Below the pieces are notes generated by a model, which made no database searches, was not told the DNA's origin, and worked only from the letters and a program-made list of their open reading frames with translations. A DNA stretch of 57,792 bases from Acidobacteriota bacterium (GTDB lineage: Bacteria; Acidobacteriota; Vicinamibacteria; Vicinamibacterales; UBA2999), in assembly GCA_030650395.1 (NCBI GenBank), contig JAUSDY010000059.1:1-57792 (forward strand), given 5' to 3'. Below are positions 7,764-15,350 of the stretch, piece after piece. Each line of letters begins with the position of its first letter. Position 1 is the first letter of the stretch. A program made the translations under genes and the position numbers.

Positions 7764-10700
7764 TTCGGCGGCGCCGGTGGCGCCGGCTTGGCCTTCGGGT
7801 CTACGGCGTCGAGCTTCTCGCGCTTCAGGGCGGCATTCAGCCTCGGCAATTCGGTCTTCAGGGTCTCGCGCATCTTCTGCAGCTGCGCGTCGAGCTGGGC
7901 CGACAGCTCGTTGAACACTGCCACGCTCTGATCGGTCGGCTTGCTATCAGCGCTTTCGATCACGCCCGAGAGTGCCGCGATCTTGTTGTTCAACCTGATC
8001 GGATAGTTCAGCGGGTCCTGGCCGCTGCGGTTCTTCACCTGGTAGGCTTCTTCCTCGACGAGTGTGAGCGGTACCAAGAGGCCGTCGGCCAACTTCTGGA
8101 TCTCGACTTTCTTGCGCGGCGCTACCTTCTGCAGCCGCTGATTCACCTGGTCGCGCAGGTTGCGGATGTCGATCACCGCCTGGTTCGCTTCGCTGACCTT
8201 GTCGCGAACGCGCATCGACAGCCTGAATTGCTCGAGCAGATCCGCCTCGATGATGCCGGCTGCTCGTAAACGGGGATCGAGTCCCACCGTGAAATCGCGC
8301 GACTTGGTGTCGCCGTTTGCTGTGATGCGAATGGTGTAGCGCCCGGTCGGCGCGGCGGGACCCCGTTGCGGCGCCGCCGCCCACATGATCATCCCCGGGA
8401 AGACGGTGGCGCCGTCGTAGCGCATGTCCCAAGTGAAGCGATTGATGCCCTTCGCAGTCGTGACGCGCGCCGGCCCGGGATTGAACGGGTTATCGTCTCC
8501 CCCAGCCGCGCCCGCAGCCGGCTCGGCTTTCGGGGTGCCGGTGAACGTGCGGAGGACAGTGCCCTGCGCATCAAGGAACTCGACCTTGACCTCGTTGGCA
8601 TCTTTGTTCAGGTAGTAGTCGAACGTGACGTTGCGATCGCGGCCGCGCATCGGGCTGAGCGGCTCGAACAGATGCAGGGCGTTGTTGGTCAGCTCCGCGC
8701 TGGCCTGCCGCAACACGCCGATGTTGTCGAGCACGTAGAAGCCGCGGCCATGCGTGCCGATCACCAGGTCGCGCTCTTCGGCGACGATGCCGTGGACGGG
8801 CGTGACGGGCAGGTTCAACTTCAGCGATTGCCAGCTGGCGCCGTCGTTGAACGAGATGAAGATTCCGTGTTCGGTGCCGAGATAAAGCAACCCGCGCCGC
8901 TTGGGGTCTTCACGAATCGTGCGCGCGAAGTCTGTTTCGGGGATGCCCGTAATAATCTTCTGCCAGCTCTTTCCAAAATCGGCCGTCTTATAGACGTACG
9001 GCTTGCGATCGCCGAGCTGGTAGCGATTGCCGGCCAGATACGCCACGCCGTTCTGATGGGGCGACGCCTCGATCAGGCTGATGCGCGTGAACTCAGGCAG
9101 ATCCGGCGGCGTGACCTTGCTCCAGTTCTTGCCGCCATCCTGCGTCACATGCACCCAGCCATCGTCGGAGCCGGTCCATAGGGTGTTGGCGTCCTGACGT
9201 GACGGCGCGATGGTGAACACCACCGCGTAGGTTTCCACGCCGGTCTGATCCTTGGTGATGGGCCCGCCCGAGGCCTGCATGCTCTTCGGGTCCGAGCGCG
9301 TCAGGTTCGGGCTGATCTTCTGCCAGTTCTGCCCGCCCGTCGTGGTGCGATAGACGTGCTGCGACGAGGAGTACAGGACCGTCGAATCGACCGGCGAGAA
9401 GACGATCGGGAACGTCCACTGGAAACGCTCCTTGATGTCGATCGACGACCACCCCATCGGGTTGTCCGGGTAGATGTTGACGGCCCGCTGCTGGCCGGTT
9501 TCGCGATCGAGACGGGTGAGGTAGCCGCCGTAACTGCCGGCATAGAAGACGTCGAGGTCGTTCGGGTCCGGCGCGATGTAACCGCTCTCGCCGCCGCCGA
9601 CCGCGTAGAAGATCGGCGGCAGGCTGCCCTCGCCACCGCCCGGATTGGCCTGGCTGCCCACGCACGCCGTGCTGTTGTCCTGCTGCGCGCCGCAGATGTG
9701 AAACGGCGTGTGCTTGGTGGTGAAGACGTTGTAGAACTGCCCGGTCGGGATGTCCTGGCCGGTCCACGTCTGCCCGGCGTTGACAGAGATGTTGGCGCTG
9801 CCGTCGTTGGACTGGACCATGCGCTTATTGTCGGCGGGCGAAATCCACAGGTCGTGGTTGTCGCCGTGCGGCACGCGGATGGTGGTGATCGTCTTGCCGC
9901 CGTCGGTCGATCGGAAGAACTGGACGTTGAGGACATAGACCGTGTCCTTGTTCACCGGGTCGGCATTGACGCGGGTGTAGTAAAACGCGCGCTGCCGCAT
10001 GTTGCGGTTGTCGTTGATCAGCTTCCACGTGGCGCCGGCATCATCCGAGGCGTAGAGGCCGCCGGCGGCTTCATTTTCGATGATCGTGTAGACGCGGTTG
10101 CCGTCCGCACCAGAGACCGCAACGCCGACCTTGCCCCAGAGGCCGGTCGGCAGACCGGGGTTCTTCGTGATCTCGGTCCATGAATCGCCGCCGTCAGTGG
10201 ACTTGAAGAGCCCGCTGCCCGGGCCGCCGCTCGACATGCTCCACGGCGTGCGATGGGCTTCCCACAGCGCGGCGAACACCACGTTCGGGTTCTTCGGATC
10301 GATCGACAGATCGACGCCGCCGGTTTTCTCGTCGCGGAACAACGTGTGTCGCCAGGTCTTGCCGCCGTCGGACGACTTGAAGATGCCGCGCTGCGGATGT
10401 TCGTTGTAGACCTGGCCGAGCACGGCCGCGTACACGACATCGCAGTTGGTGGGATGGACGCGGAGGCGCGCGATGGCCTGCGATTCGCGCAGGTCCGTGA
10501 GCTGATCCCATTTCACGCCGCCATCGGTCGTCTTGTAGACGCCGTCGCCCTGGATGATGTTGCCGCGGAACTGGGTCTCGCCGCCGCCGATGTAGACCAC
10601 GTCGGGATTCGACTGGCACACGGCCAACGACCCGATGGACGACGTGTTGATCTTCCCGTCGGTCATGGGCGACCAGTTACTGCCGCCGTCCGTGGTCTTC

Positions 10701-10939
10701 CACGCGCCGCCGCCGGTGGCGCCGAACCAGTACTCCATCGGCCGCGCGTCGGTGCCGCCCACCGCCAGCGACCGCCCGCCGCGTGCGGGGCCGACGCTGC
10801 GCCAGCGCATGCCGCTGTAGAGGGAGGGGTCGACCGTGGAGCTGCCCTGGGCTGAGGTGGATGGCGCGAGCGAGATGATTCCGGCAACTGCTGAGACGGT
10901 CATCACGCCGATTACCAGGGATCTGTTCAGGAATTTCAT
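7760..10939 (-). CDS. Secreted VPS10/sortilin-like multi-Asp-box propeller protein
   Basis: The 1059-residue protein has a signal peptide (MKFLNRSLVIGVMTVSAV, cleavage near STSAQG). The body carries many Asp-boxes (S/T-x-D-x-G-x-T-W type), for example TTDGGSNW, SSDGGKTW, STDGGDSW, SDDAGATW, TQDGGKNW and FNDGASW. These are the hallmark of sialidase/VPS10 beta-propellers. The last 250 residues form a separate region with a predicted helical tail (QRLQKVAPRKKVEIQKLAD) and a proline-rich end. Such proteins are common in Acidobacteriota and often annotated as glycosyl hydrolases, but no catalytic residue set is visible and the activity is unknown. A TAGAAT box 6 nt before the ATG suggests a leaderless message. 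Its stop overlaps the kup start. Confidence 0.85.
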   Translation of the reverse strand: MKFLNRSLVIGVMTVSAVAGIISLAPSTSAQGSSTVDPSLYSGMRWRSVGPARGGRSLAVGGTDARPMEYWFGATGGGAWKTTDGGSNWSPMTDGKINTSSIGSLAVCQSNPDVVYIGGGETQFRGNIIQGDGVYKTTDGGVKWDQLTDLRESQAIARLRVHPTNCDVVYAAVLGQVYNEHPQRGIFKSSDGGKTWRHTLFRDEKTGGVDLSIDPKNPNVVFAALWEAHRTPWSMSSGGPGSGLFKSTDGGDSWTEITKNPGLPTGLWGKVGVAVSGADGNRVYTIIENEAAGGLYASDDAGATWKLINDNRNMRQRAFYYTRVNADPVNKDTVYVLNVQFFRSTDGGKTITTIRVPHGDNHDLWISPADNKRMVQSNDGSANISVNAGQTWTGQDIPTGQFYNVFTTKHTPFHICGAQQDNSTACVGSQANPGGGEGSLPPIFYAVGGGESGYIAPDPNDLDVFYAGSYGGYLTRLDRETGQQRAVNIYPDNPMGWSSIDIKERFQWTFPIVFSPVDSTVLYSSSQHVYRTTTGGQNWQKISPNLTRSDPKSMQASGGPITKDQTGVETYAVVFTIAPSRQDANTLWTGSDDGWVHVTQDGGKNWSKVTPPDLPEFTRISLIEASPHQNGVAYLAGNRYQLGDRKPYVYKTADFGKSWQKIITGIPETDFARTIREDPKRRGLLYLGTEHGIFISFNDGASWQSLKLNLPVTPVHGIVAEERDLVIGTHGRGFYVLDNIGVLRQASAELTNNALHLFEPLSPMRGRDRNVTFDYYLNKDANEVKVEFLDAQGTVLRTFTGTPKAEPAAGAAGGDDNPFNPGPARVTTAKGINRFTWDMRYDGATVFPGMIMWAAAPQRGPAAPTGRYTIRITANGDTKSRDFTVGLDPRLRAAGIIEADLLEQFRLSMRVRDKVSEANQAVIDIRNLRDQVNQRLQKVAPRKKVEIQKLADGLLVPLTLVEEEAYQVKNRSGQDPLNYPIRLNNKIAALSGVIESADSKPTDQSVAVFNELSAQLDAQLQKMRETLKTELPRLNAALKREKLDAVDPKAKPAPPAPPK

Positions 10940-10945
10940 AAGGCG

Positions 10946-10951
10946 ATTCTA
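10946..10951 (-). promoter_or_regulatory. -10 box (TAGAAT) of a probably leaderless transcript
   Basis: On the minus strand TAGAAT ends 6 nt before the ATG at 10939 and no SD is present. The transcript would begin at or next to the start codon. The same spacing is seen before the genes at 12728, 34213 and 36970. Confidence 0.45.
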
Positions 10952-10996
10952 TCTGAGACCAGTTACGGACGTTAGTTGCGTGGTCCACGTGGACAG

Positions 10997-11965
10997 TCAC
11001 TGCCGCGCGAGCCGGATCAGCCCGAACACGTTCAAGAACATGATCCGCAAGCGCCGTACCAGCGCCAGTGTGACTCCGGTGACGGGATTCAAGCCGAGCA
11101 CCTGCGCCACGGCGCCGGAACCGGCCTCGTCGATGCCGAGGCGGTATGGGATGAACTTGAAGGCAATCGTGACGAACCGCCCGGCGCTTTCCATCAGGAA
11201 CGCATCAACGAGCGTGGTCCCACCGCCGCCCGGCAGGTGCCTGAGGACGAGCCAGACCTCGGCAACGGCGGCGACATGAAATGCGGTCTCCCACCCAACG
11301 ACCCTGCCGATCTGGGCGATCGGCCATTGCAGCACGCCGTAGATCCGTGATTCCACTTCACGAACCGCGTCCGCCGGGACCGCCGATTTGCCGGCGAGCC
11401 TTGTGACGAGCGGTGCGAGGTTCGACAGGATCGCCGGCTGCGAGCGCGCGGCCCAGAGTCCGACGACTCCGATCAGCGCAACGCCGACCACGATGAACTG
11501 GGCGACGTACTGCAGGGCGGGCGGGACCTCGGCGCGCTGAAAAAAGAACCACGTGCCGGTGAGCAGCACCACGGCCACCGAGGCGATGTAGAACGCGTTT
11601 TCGATCGCCACCGACGCGACGCTGGTCACCGTGGTGATCCGCGCGCGCGTCATCAGGATTTTTGTCGGCTCGCTGGCCAGCAGGCCGAGCGGTGTCAGAT
11701 TGCCGGCCGCATCCGCGGCGAGCATCGCCCCGAACGCCTGACCGAAGGTGAGCTGCTCGGAGCCCGAGTTAGCAGCGACCATCCAGGCCCGCGCGCGGAA
11801 GGCCATGCGGCTGGCGCCGAGGATGACGACCAGGGCGAACCACCAGCCGACGCTGGCCACGCCGGCGACGACGTCGCTCCACCCCACACGACGGATCGTG
11901 TAGAACAGCAGGGCGGCGCCGACGATGGCGACGATGATGTTGAGGGCTGAGAATCGGGGGCGCAT
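10997..11965 (-). CDS. Flippase-like / lysylphosphatidylglycerol synthase-type membrane protein
   Basis: The 322-residue protein is almost entirely hydrophobic segments. The first 18 residues lead into a TM helix (LNIIVAIVGAALLFYTIRRVG), then FGAMLAADAAGNLTPLGLLASEPTK, then a middle region of paired helices. A late segment reads FLMESAGRFVTIAFKFIPYRLGIDEAGSGAVAQVLGLNP. The G-x-L-x-P-x-G-x-x-x-x-E-P block and the late F-x-P-x-x-x-G-x-x-E/D-x-G block are those of the LPG synthase transmembrane-domain family (UPF0104, AglD/MprF-like). No catalytic lysyl-transferase domain is present, so a lipid-flipping role is more likely than lipid aminoacylation. The VPS10-like gene lies downstream, 57 nt away. 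Confidence 0.7.
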   Translation of the reverse strand: MRPRFSALNIIVAIVGAALLFYTIRRVGWSDVVAGVASVGWWFALVVILGASRMAFRARAWMVAANSGSEQLTFGQAFGAMLAADAAGNLTPLGLLASEPTKILMTRARITTVTSVASVAIENAFYIASVAVVLLTGTWFFFQRAEVPPALQYVAQFIVVGVALIGVVGLWAARSQPAILSNLAPLVTRLAGKSAVPADAVREVESRIYGVLQWPIAQIGRVVGWETAFHVAAVAEVWLVLRHLPGGGGTTLVDAFLMESAGRFVTIAFKFIPYRLGIDEAGSGAVAQVLGLNPVTGVTLALVRRLRIMFLNVFGLIRLARQ

Positions 11966-11981
11966 CTGTGCCAGAGGGAGC

Positions 11982-12362
11982 CTACAGCTTCTCTGATCCC
12001 GCGAGCCCGCTCAGTCCTCGGTCGAAGGTCCCGAGGGGCAGGTGCCCCGCTTTCCTCGCCATCTCCAGCAACAGGCAGTCGGAAAAGCGCACCTCCGGGC
12101 GGGCGCGAAACGAGTCGAGGGCAGCCTCGACGACATCAGGATCTTGCAGCGCGATGTGCTCGTGGTCGAGCAGCATGCGGATCGAGACCGCGAGTTCGGC
12201 GGCGCTTCGTCCGTAGACCTTGGTAAGCACCCAAGATGCTTCGGCGAGCGCGAACAGCGACACCCACACGCCGCGCTCGACGAACCGATCGGCGGCCGCG
12301 GCCTGCCGGGCATCGTCGCGAATGATGATGCGCACCAAAACGTTCGTGTCAATCGCGCGCAT
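11982..12362 (-). CDS. PIN-domain toxin (VapC-like)
   Basis: The 126-residue protein starts MRAIDTNVLVRIIIRDD. The PIN-domain acidic set is visible as Asp5 (AIDTN), Glu41 (LAEASWVL), Asp95 (RFSDCLL) and Asp114 (TFDRGL). These four residues bind the Mg2+/Mn2+ used for RNA cleavage in VapC nucleases. Length matches the family (about 125-140). Its ATG lies 14 nt inside the antitoxin gene, as in vapBC operons, so the pair is co-translated. The natural RNA target cannot be read from the sequence. Confidence 0.88.
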   Translation of the reverse strand: MRAIDTNVLVRIIIRDDARQAAAADRFVERGVWVSLFALAEASWVLTKVYGRSAAELAVSIRMLLDHEHIALQDPDVVEAALDSFRARPEVRFSDCLLLEMARKAGHLPLGTFDRGLSGLAGSEKL

Positions 12363-12612
12363 GGCGCTTCCGCATCCGCTGCCGGATACCCGCCTTCATT
12401 TCCGCAATGGACCGCCGTTGTGGCGGACCCTTGGGAAATAGCGCCTGGTGAATGTCCTTGGATGAATACCGGCCCATCCGCCGGACGACGATCTGCTCGC
12501 CATCGGCGTCCCATTCGATGACGGAGCCGGGCGCGAGGCCGAGGCGCCGCCGCACCTCGGCCGGCACCGAGATCTGTCCTTGAGCGGTGAGCTTGGAGTG
12601 AGCCAGAGCCAT
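12349..12612 (-). CDS. AbrB/MazE-fold antitoxin of the PIN-domain toxin
   Basis: The 87-residue protein begins MALAHSKLTAQGQISVPAEV. Residues 1-45 are a swapped-hairpin AbrB-type DNA-binding domain (QGQISVPAEVRRRLGL, then GSVIEWDADGEQIVVRRM). The C-terminal half is basic and would wrap the toxin (IRQRMRKRHARD). A GTG at 12627 would add five residues, but the ATG at 12612 fits the family and leaves the palindrome at 12620-12633 free as operator. It is first in the toxin-antitoxin operon and probably represses it. Confidence 0.87.
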   Translation of the reverse strand: MALAHSKLTAQGQISVPAEVRRRLGLAPGSVIEWDADGEQIVVRRMGRYSSKDIHQALFPKGPPQRRSIAEMKAGIRQRMRKRHARD

Positions 12613-12619
12613 GGCATAT

Positions 12620-12633
12620 ATTACCACGGTAAT
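12620..12633. promoter_or_regulatory. Palindromic operator of the toxin-antitoxin operon
   Basis: ATTACC-AC-GGTAAT is a perfect inverted repeat 8 nt before the antitoxin ATG. It overlaps an AT-rich -10-like stretch (TAATATAT on the minus strand). Position and symmetry are typical of autoregulatory AbrB-antitoxin sites. Confidence 0.65.
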
Positions 12634-12714
12634 GAATCAATGCGGAAAAACCCGATCTGGAGCCGCGACAGTTCCGGATCGTTGCTCGCATGGCCCGGAC
12701 TGACGGGACGGCAG

Positions 12715-12720
12715 TATAAT
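12715..12720 (+). promoter_or_regulatory. Perfect -10 box TATAAT, probably leaderless start
   Basis: TATAAT is followed by 7 nt and then the ATG at 12728, with no SD in between. Transcription would start at or within a base or two of the start codon. No clear -35 is seen at 16-18 nt. Confidence 0.6.
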
Positions 12721-12727
12721 CCGGGCC

Positions 12728-15271
12728 ATGGCCGAGCGACTCGTCGGCAGCAACTACATCACGCCAGACATCGTGGCCAAGGTCACCGGCCGCGCCCGGT
12801 ATGCGGAAGATTTCCGCGCCGACGGCATGCTGTTCTGCAAGTTGTTATGCAGCGAGCGGCCGCACGCGCGCGTCCGGCAGATCGACACGACCCGCGCGCT
12901 GGCGCTGCCGGGCGTCCGCGCCATCATCACGGCGGAGGATGTGCCGCAATTGGGCGGCAGCACCGAGCACTGCCTCACCAATGAGCCGCTCTACGCGGGC
13001 GAGCCGATTCTCGCGGTGGCCGCCACCAGCGAAGAGATCGCCGCCAATGCGATCGAGCTGATTGACCTCGATCTCGAGCCACTGCCCCACGTCATCGACC
13101 CGATCGAAAGCTTGCGCCCCGGCGGTCCAAATGCCCGCACTGACGGTAACGTGTGGGCGCCCGCCTCCGACCTTCGAGGGCCTCAGGTCGCCCCGAGCCT
13201 GTCGAGGGGCGCCGAGGCTACGGCGGGCAGGCCCGCGGCGCCGCCAGCCACCGAAGTCGCGACGGGCAAACCGGCACCACCGCAGCCGCCGCGGCCATCG
13301 ATTCAACGGCTCAAGTGGACCGACGCTGACTTCGCCGAGGCGGCCGAAGGGCGCATGCCGATGGGCAAGGCGCTCGAGGAATGGGGGTTTGGCGATCTCG
13401 ACGCCGGCTTCAAGAACGCCGCCGTCATCGTCGACGAGACCTTCGTCGTGCCGTCAACCGGCCATCATCCGCTCGAAACGCGCAGCGCGATGGCGCTGTG
13501 GCAGAACGGCAAGCTGCACCTGCACTGCTCCACCCAAAGCGTCGTCCGCACCGTCGACGCGGTGGCGCGGTGGGTCGGCATCGAGCCGAAAGATGTCGTG
13601 CTGATCTGCGAGTACACCGGCGGCGGATTCGGCAGCAAAGGCGGCGGTGCCGTGTCGATGGCGATCCCGGCGCTGCTGTCGAAGAAGGCCAACGCGCCGG
13701 TGATGATGCGCATCAGCCGCGAGGAAGAAAGTTACATCGGGCGGGCGCGCACCAACATGGTCGGCCGCGCCAAGCTTGGCTTTGCGAAGGACGGGCGCAT
13801 CCTCGCGCTCGATTTGTTCATCGTCCAGGACAACGGCCCGTACGGTCCGATGGGCGACCACCGTTCGGCCGGCAACGCGGCGTCGTTGATCTGGCAGCCG
13901 GCCGCCATGAGGTGGCGCGCGGTCAACGTGCTCACCAACACGCCGCCGCGCACGCAGCAGCGATCGCCGGGGCCGATGCAGGCCAACGGCATCATCGAAG
14001 GCGTGGTCACGAAGGCCGCGAAGCAACTCGGGCTGGACCAGGTCGCGATCCGCCGCTTGAATTCTCCTCAGGGCAAGGCGCTGTATGGCCCGCCCGACGC
14101 CAAGGGCGCGCGGCGTCACATCACCAGCGCGTTTGTGAAAGAAGCGCTCGACAAGGGCTCGGAAGTCTTTGACTGGAGCACGCGCGTCGCGCGCGCCGGG
14201 CAACGTCGCGGCTCAAAAGTCCGCGGGGTCGGCGTCGCGATCGGCCCGCACGGCGCCGGCTCGATCGGTTTCGACGGCCTGATGACGATCCGGCCCGACG
14301 GCCGGCTCCATGTTCAATCGGGCGTCGGTAATCTCGGCACGCACTCGGTGATCGATCTCGCGCGTGTCGCCGCCGACGTGCTCGAGATGCCGTGGGAGAA
14401 GGTCGAGGTCAACTGGGGCAACACCAGCAAGGGATTGCCGTGGACGTGCCTGTCGGTGGGCAGCCAGACCACGCATGCGATGACGCGCGCGAATCACGCC
14501 GGCGCGATGGACGCGAAGCGCAAGCTGCAGGAGATCGCCGCGAAGGATCTTGGCGGATCGCCGGACGACTACATGCTGGGTGGCGAGCGGGTATTTCGCC
14601 GGGGCAACCCGTCCCGGGGGCTGAGCTATGCGCAGGCCGCGGCGCGCGCCATCGAGCTGGGTGGTCGCTACGACGGACACGAGCTGCCGTCCGACATTCA
14701 CGCGGTGACGAAAGCTGCCGCCGCGATTCATGCCGGCCTCGGGCTGATGGGCGTGGCGAAAGACGTCTATCCGCGCGACGGCGACACCTATTCATTCGTC
14801 GCCGGGTTTGCCGAAGTCGAGGTCGATGTCGAAACCGGCGTGGTGTCGCTGGTCGATTTCCTGGCGGTTGGCGATGTTGGGACCGTCGTGAACCCGCGCA
14901 GCCTGATCGCACAGATCAACGGCGGCTGCTGCCTCGGCATCGCGCACGCGCTGCACCAGAAACTCATTTACGATCCGCATTACGGCCTGTCGCTGGGCCG
15001 CCGCTTCCATTACAACAAGCCGATCACGATCCTCGACGTGCCGAACAACATGCAGGCCATCGCGCTCGACATGGCTGATCCGGAAACGCCGGTTGGCGCG
15101 CGAGGCGTTGGTGAGCCGCCGGTCGGCGCCGGTTTCGGCGCGGTGCTCAACGCGATCGCGGATGCGATCGGCGTGGACGCGTTTCGCCGCGCGCCGGTGA
15201 CATCCGATATCGTCTTGATGTCGCTGACACACGGCAAGCGGATGCACGAACCGCTGCAGTCGCATATCTAA
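12728..15271 (+). CDS. Xanthine dehydrogenase family, molybdopterin-binding large subunit (orphan)
   Basis: The 847-residue protein belongs to the CoxL/XdhA-type molybdenum hydroxylases. The N-terminal domain starts VTGRARYAEDF and includes VRAIITAEDVP. The molybdopterin-binding part has GGGFGSKGGG at about residues 297-306 and RSPGPMQANGIIEG. Near the end is GARGVGEPPVGAG (about 788-800), whose Glu corresponds to the catalytic base. The FAD and 2Fe-2S partner subunits are not adjacent, so the electron acceptor and substrate are unknown. Residues about 145-188 are a Pro/Ala-rich insertion that includes the recurring GAEATAGRPAAPP peptide, encoded by an interspersed repeat. The remaining length is normal. 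Confidence 0.85.
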   Translation: MAERLVGSNYITPDIVAKVTGRARYAEDFRADGMLFCKLLCSERPHARVRQIDTTRALALPGVRAIITAEDVPQLGGSTEHCLTNEPLYAGEPILAVAATSEEIAANAIELIDLDLEPLPHVIDPIESLRPGGPNARTDGNVWAPASDLRGPQVAPSLSRGAEATAGRPAAPPATEVATGKPAPPQPPRPSIQRLKWTDADFAEAAEGRMPMGKALEEWGFGDLDAGFKNAAVIVDETFVVPSTGHHPLETRSAMALWQNGKLHLHCSTQSVVRTVDAVARWVGIEPKDVVLICEYTGGGFGSKGGGAVSMAIPALLSKKANAPVMMRISREEESYIGRARTNMVGRAKLGFAKDGRILALDLFIVQDNGPYGPMGDHRSAGNAASLIWQPAAMRWRAVNVLTNTPPRTQQRSPGPMQANGIIEGVVTKAAKQLGLDQVAIRRLNSPQGKALYGPPDAKGARRHITSAFVKEALDKGSEVFDWSTRVARAGQRRGSKVRGVGVAIGPHGAGSIGFDGLMTIRPDGRLHVQSGVGNLGTHSVIDLARVAADVLEMPWEKVEVNWGNTSKGLPWTCLSVGSQTTHAMTRANHAGAMDAKRKLQEIAAKDLGGSPDDYMLGGERVFRRGNPSRGLSYAQAAARAIELGGRYDGHELPSDIHAVTKAAAAIHAGLGLMGVAKDVYPRDGDTYSFVAGFAEVEVDVETGVVSLVDFLAVGDVGTVVNPRSLIAQINGGCCLGIAHALHQKLIYDPHYGLSLGRRFHYNKPITILDVPNNMQAIALDMADPETPVGARGVGEPPVGAGFGAVLNAIADAIGVDAFRRAPVTSDIVLMSLTHGKRMHEPLQSHI
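13211..13230. repeat. Interspersed ACGGCGGGCA-type element read in frame (degenerate copy)
   Basis: GCCGAGGCTACGGCGGGCAG matches one half of the elements at 18863, 40905, 42935 and 46627. It encodes AEATAGR inside the insertion of the xanthine-dehydrogenase-like protein. Confidence 0.55.
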
Positions 15272-15350
15272 AGGCGAACGGCCTTCCCCCTCCGCGCCAG
15301 GGCGCTTCGGCGGGACAAGTCGGCCGTTCGTGGGAGTCGCGACCATCGAG

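Noticed and set aside
11982-12612. PIN/AbrB pair plus WYL regulator (41401) as evidence for a defence island
   Set aside because: The two loci are 29 kb apart, and no nuclease, helicase, methylase or other defence gene lies near either.
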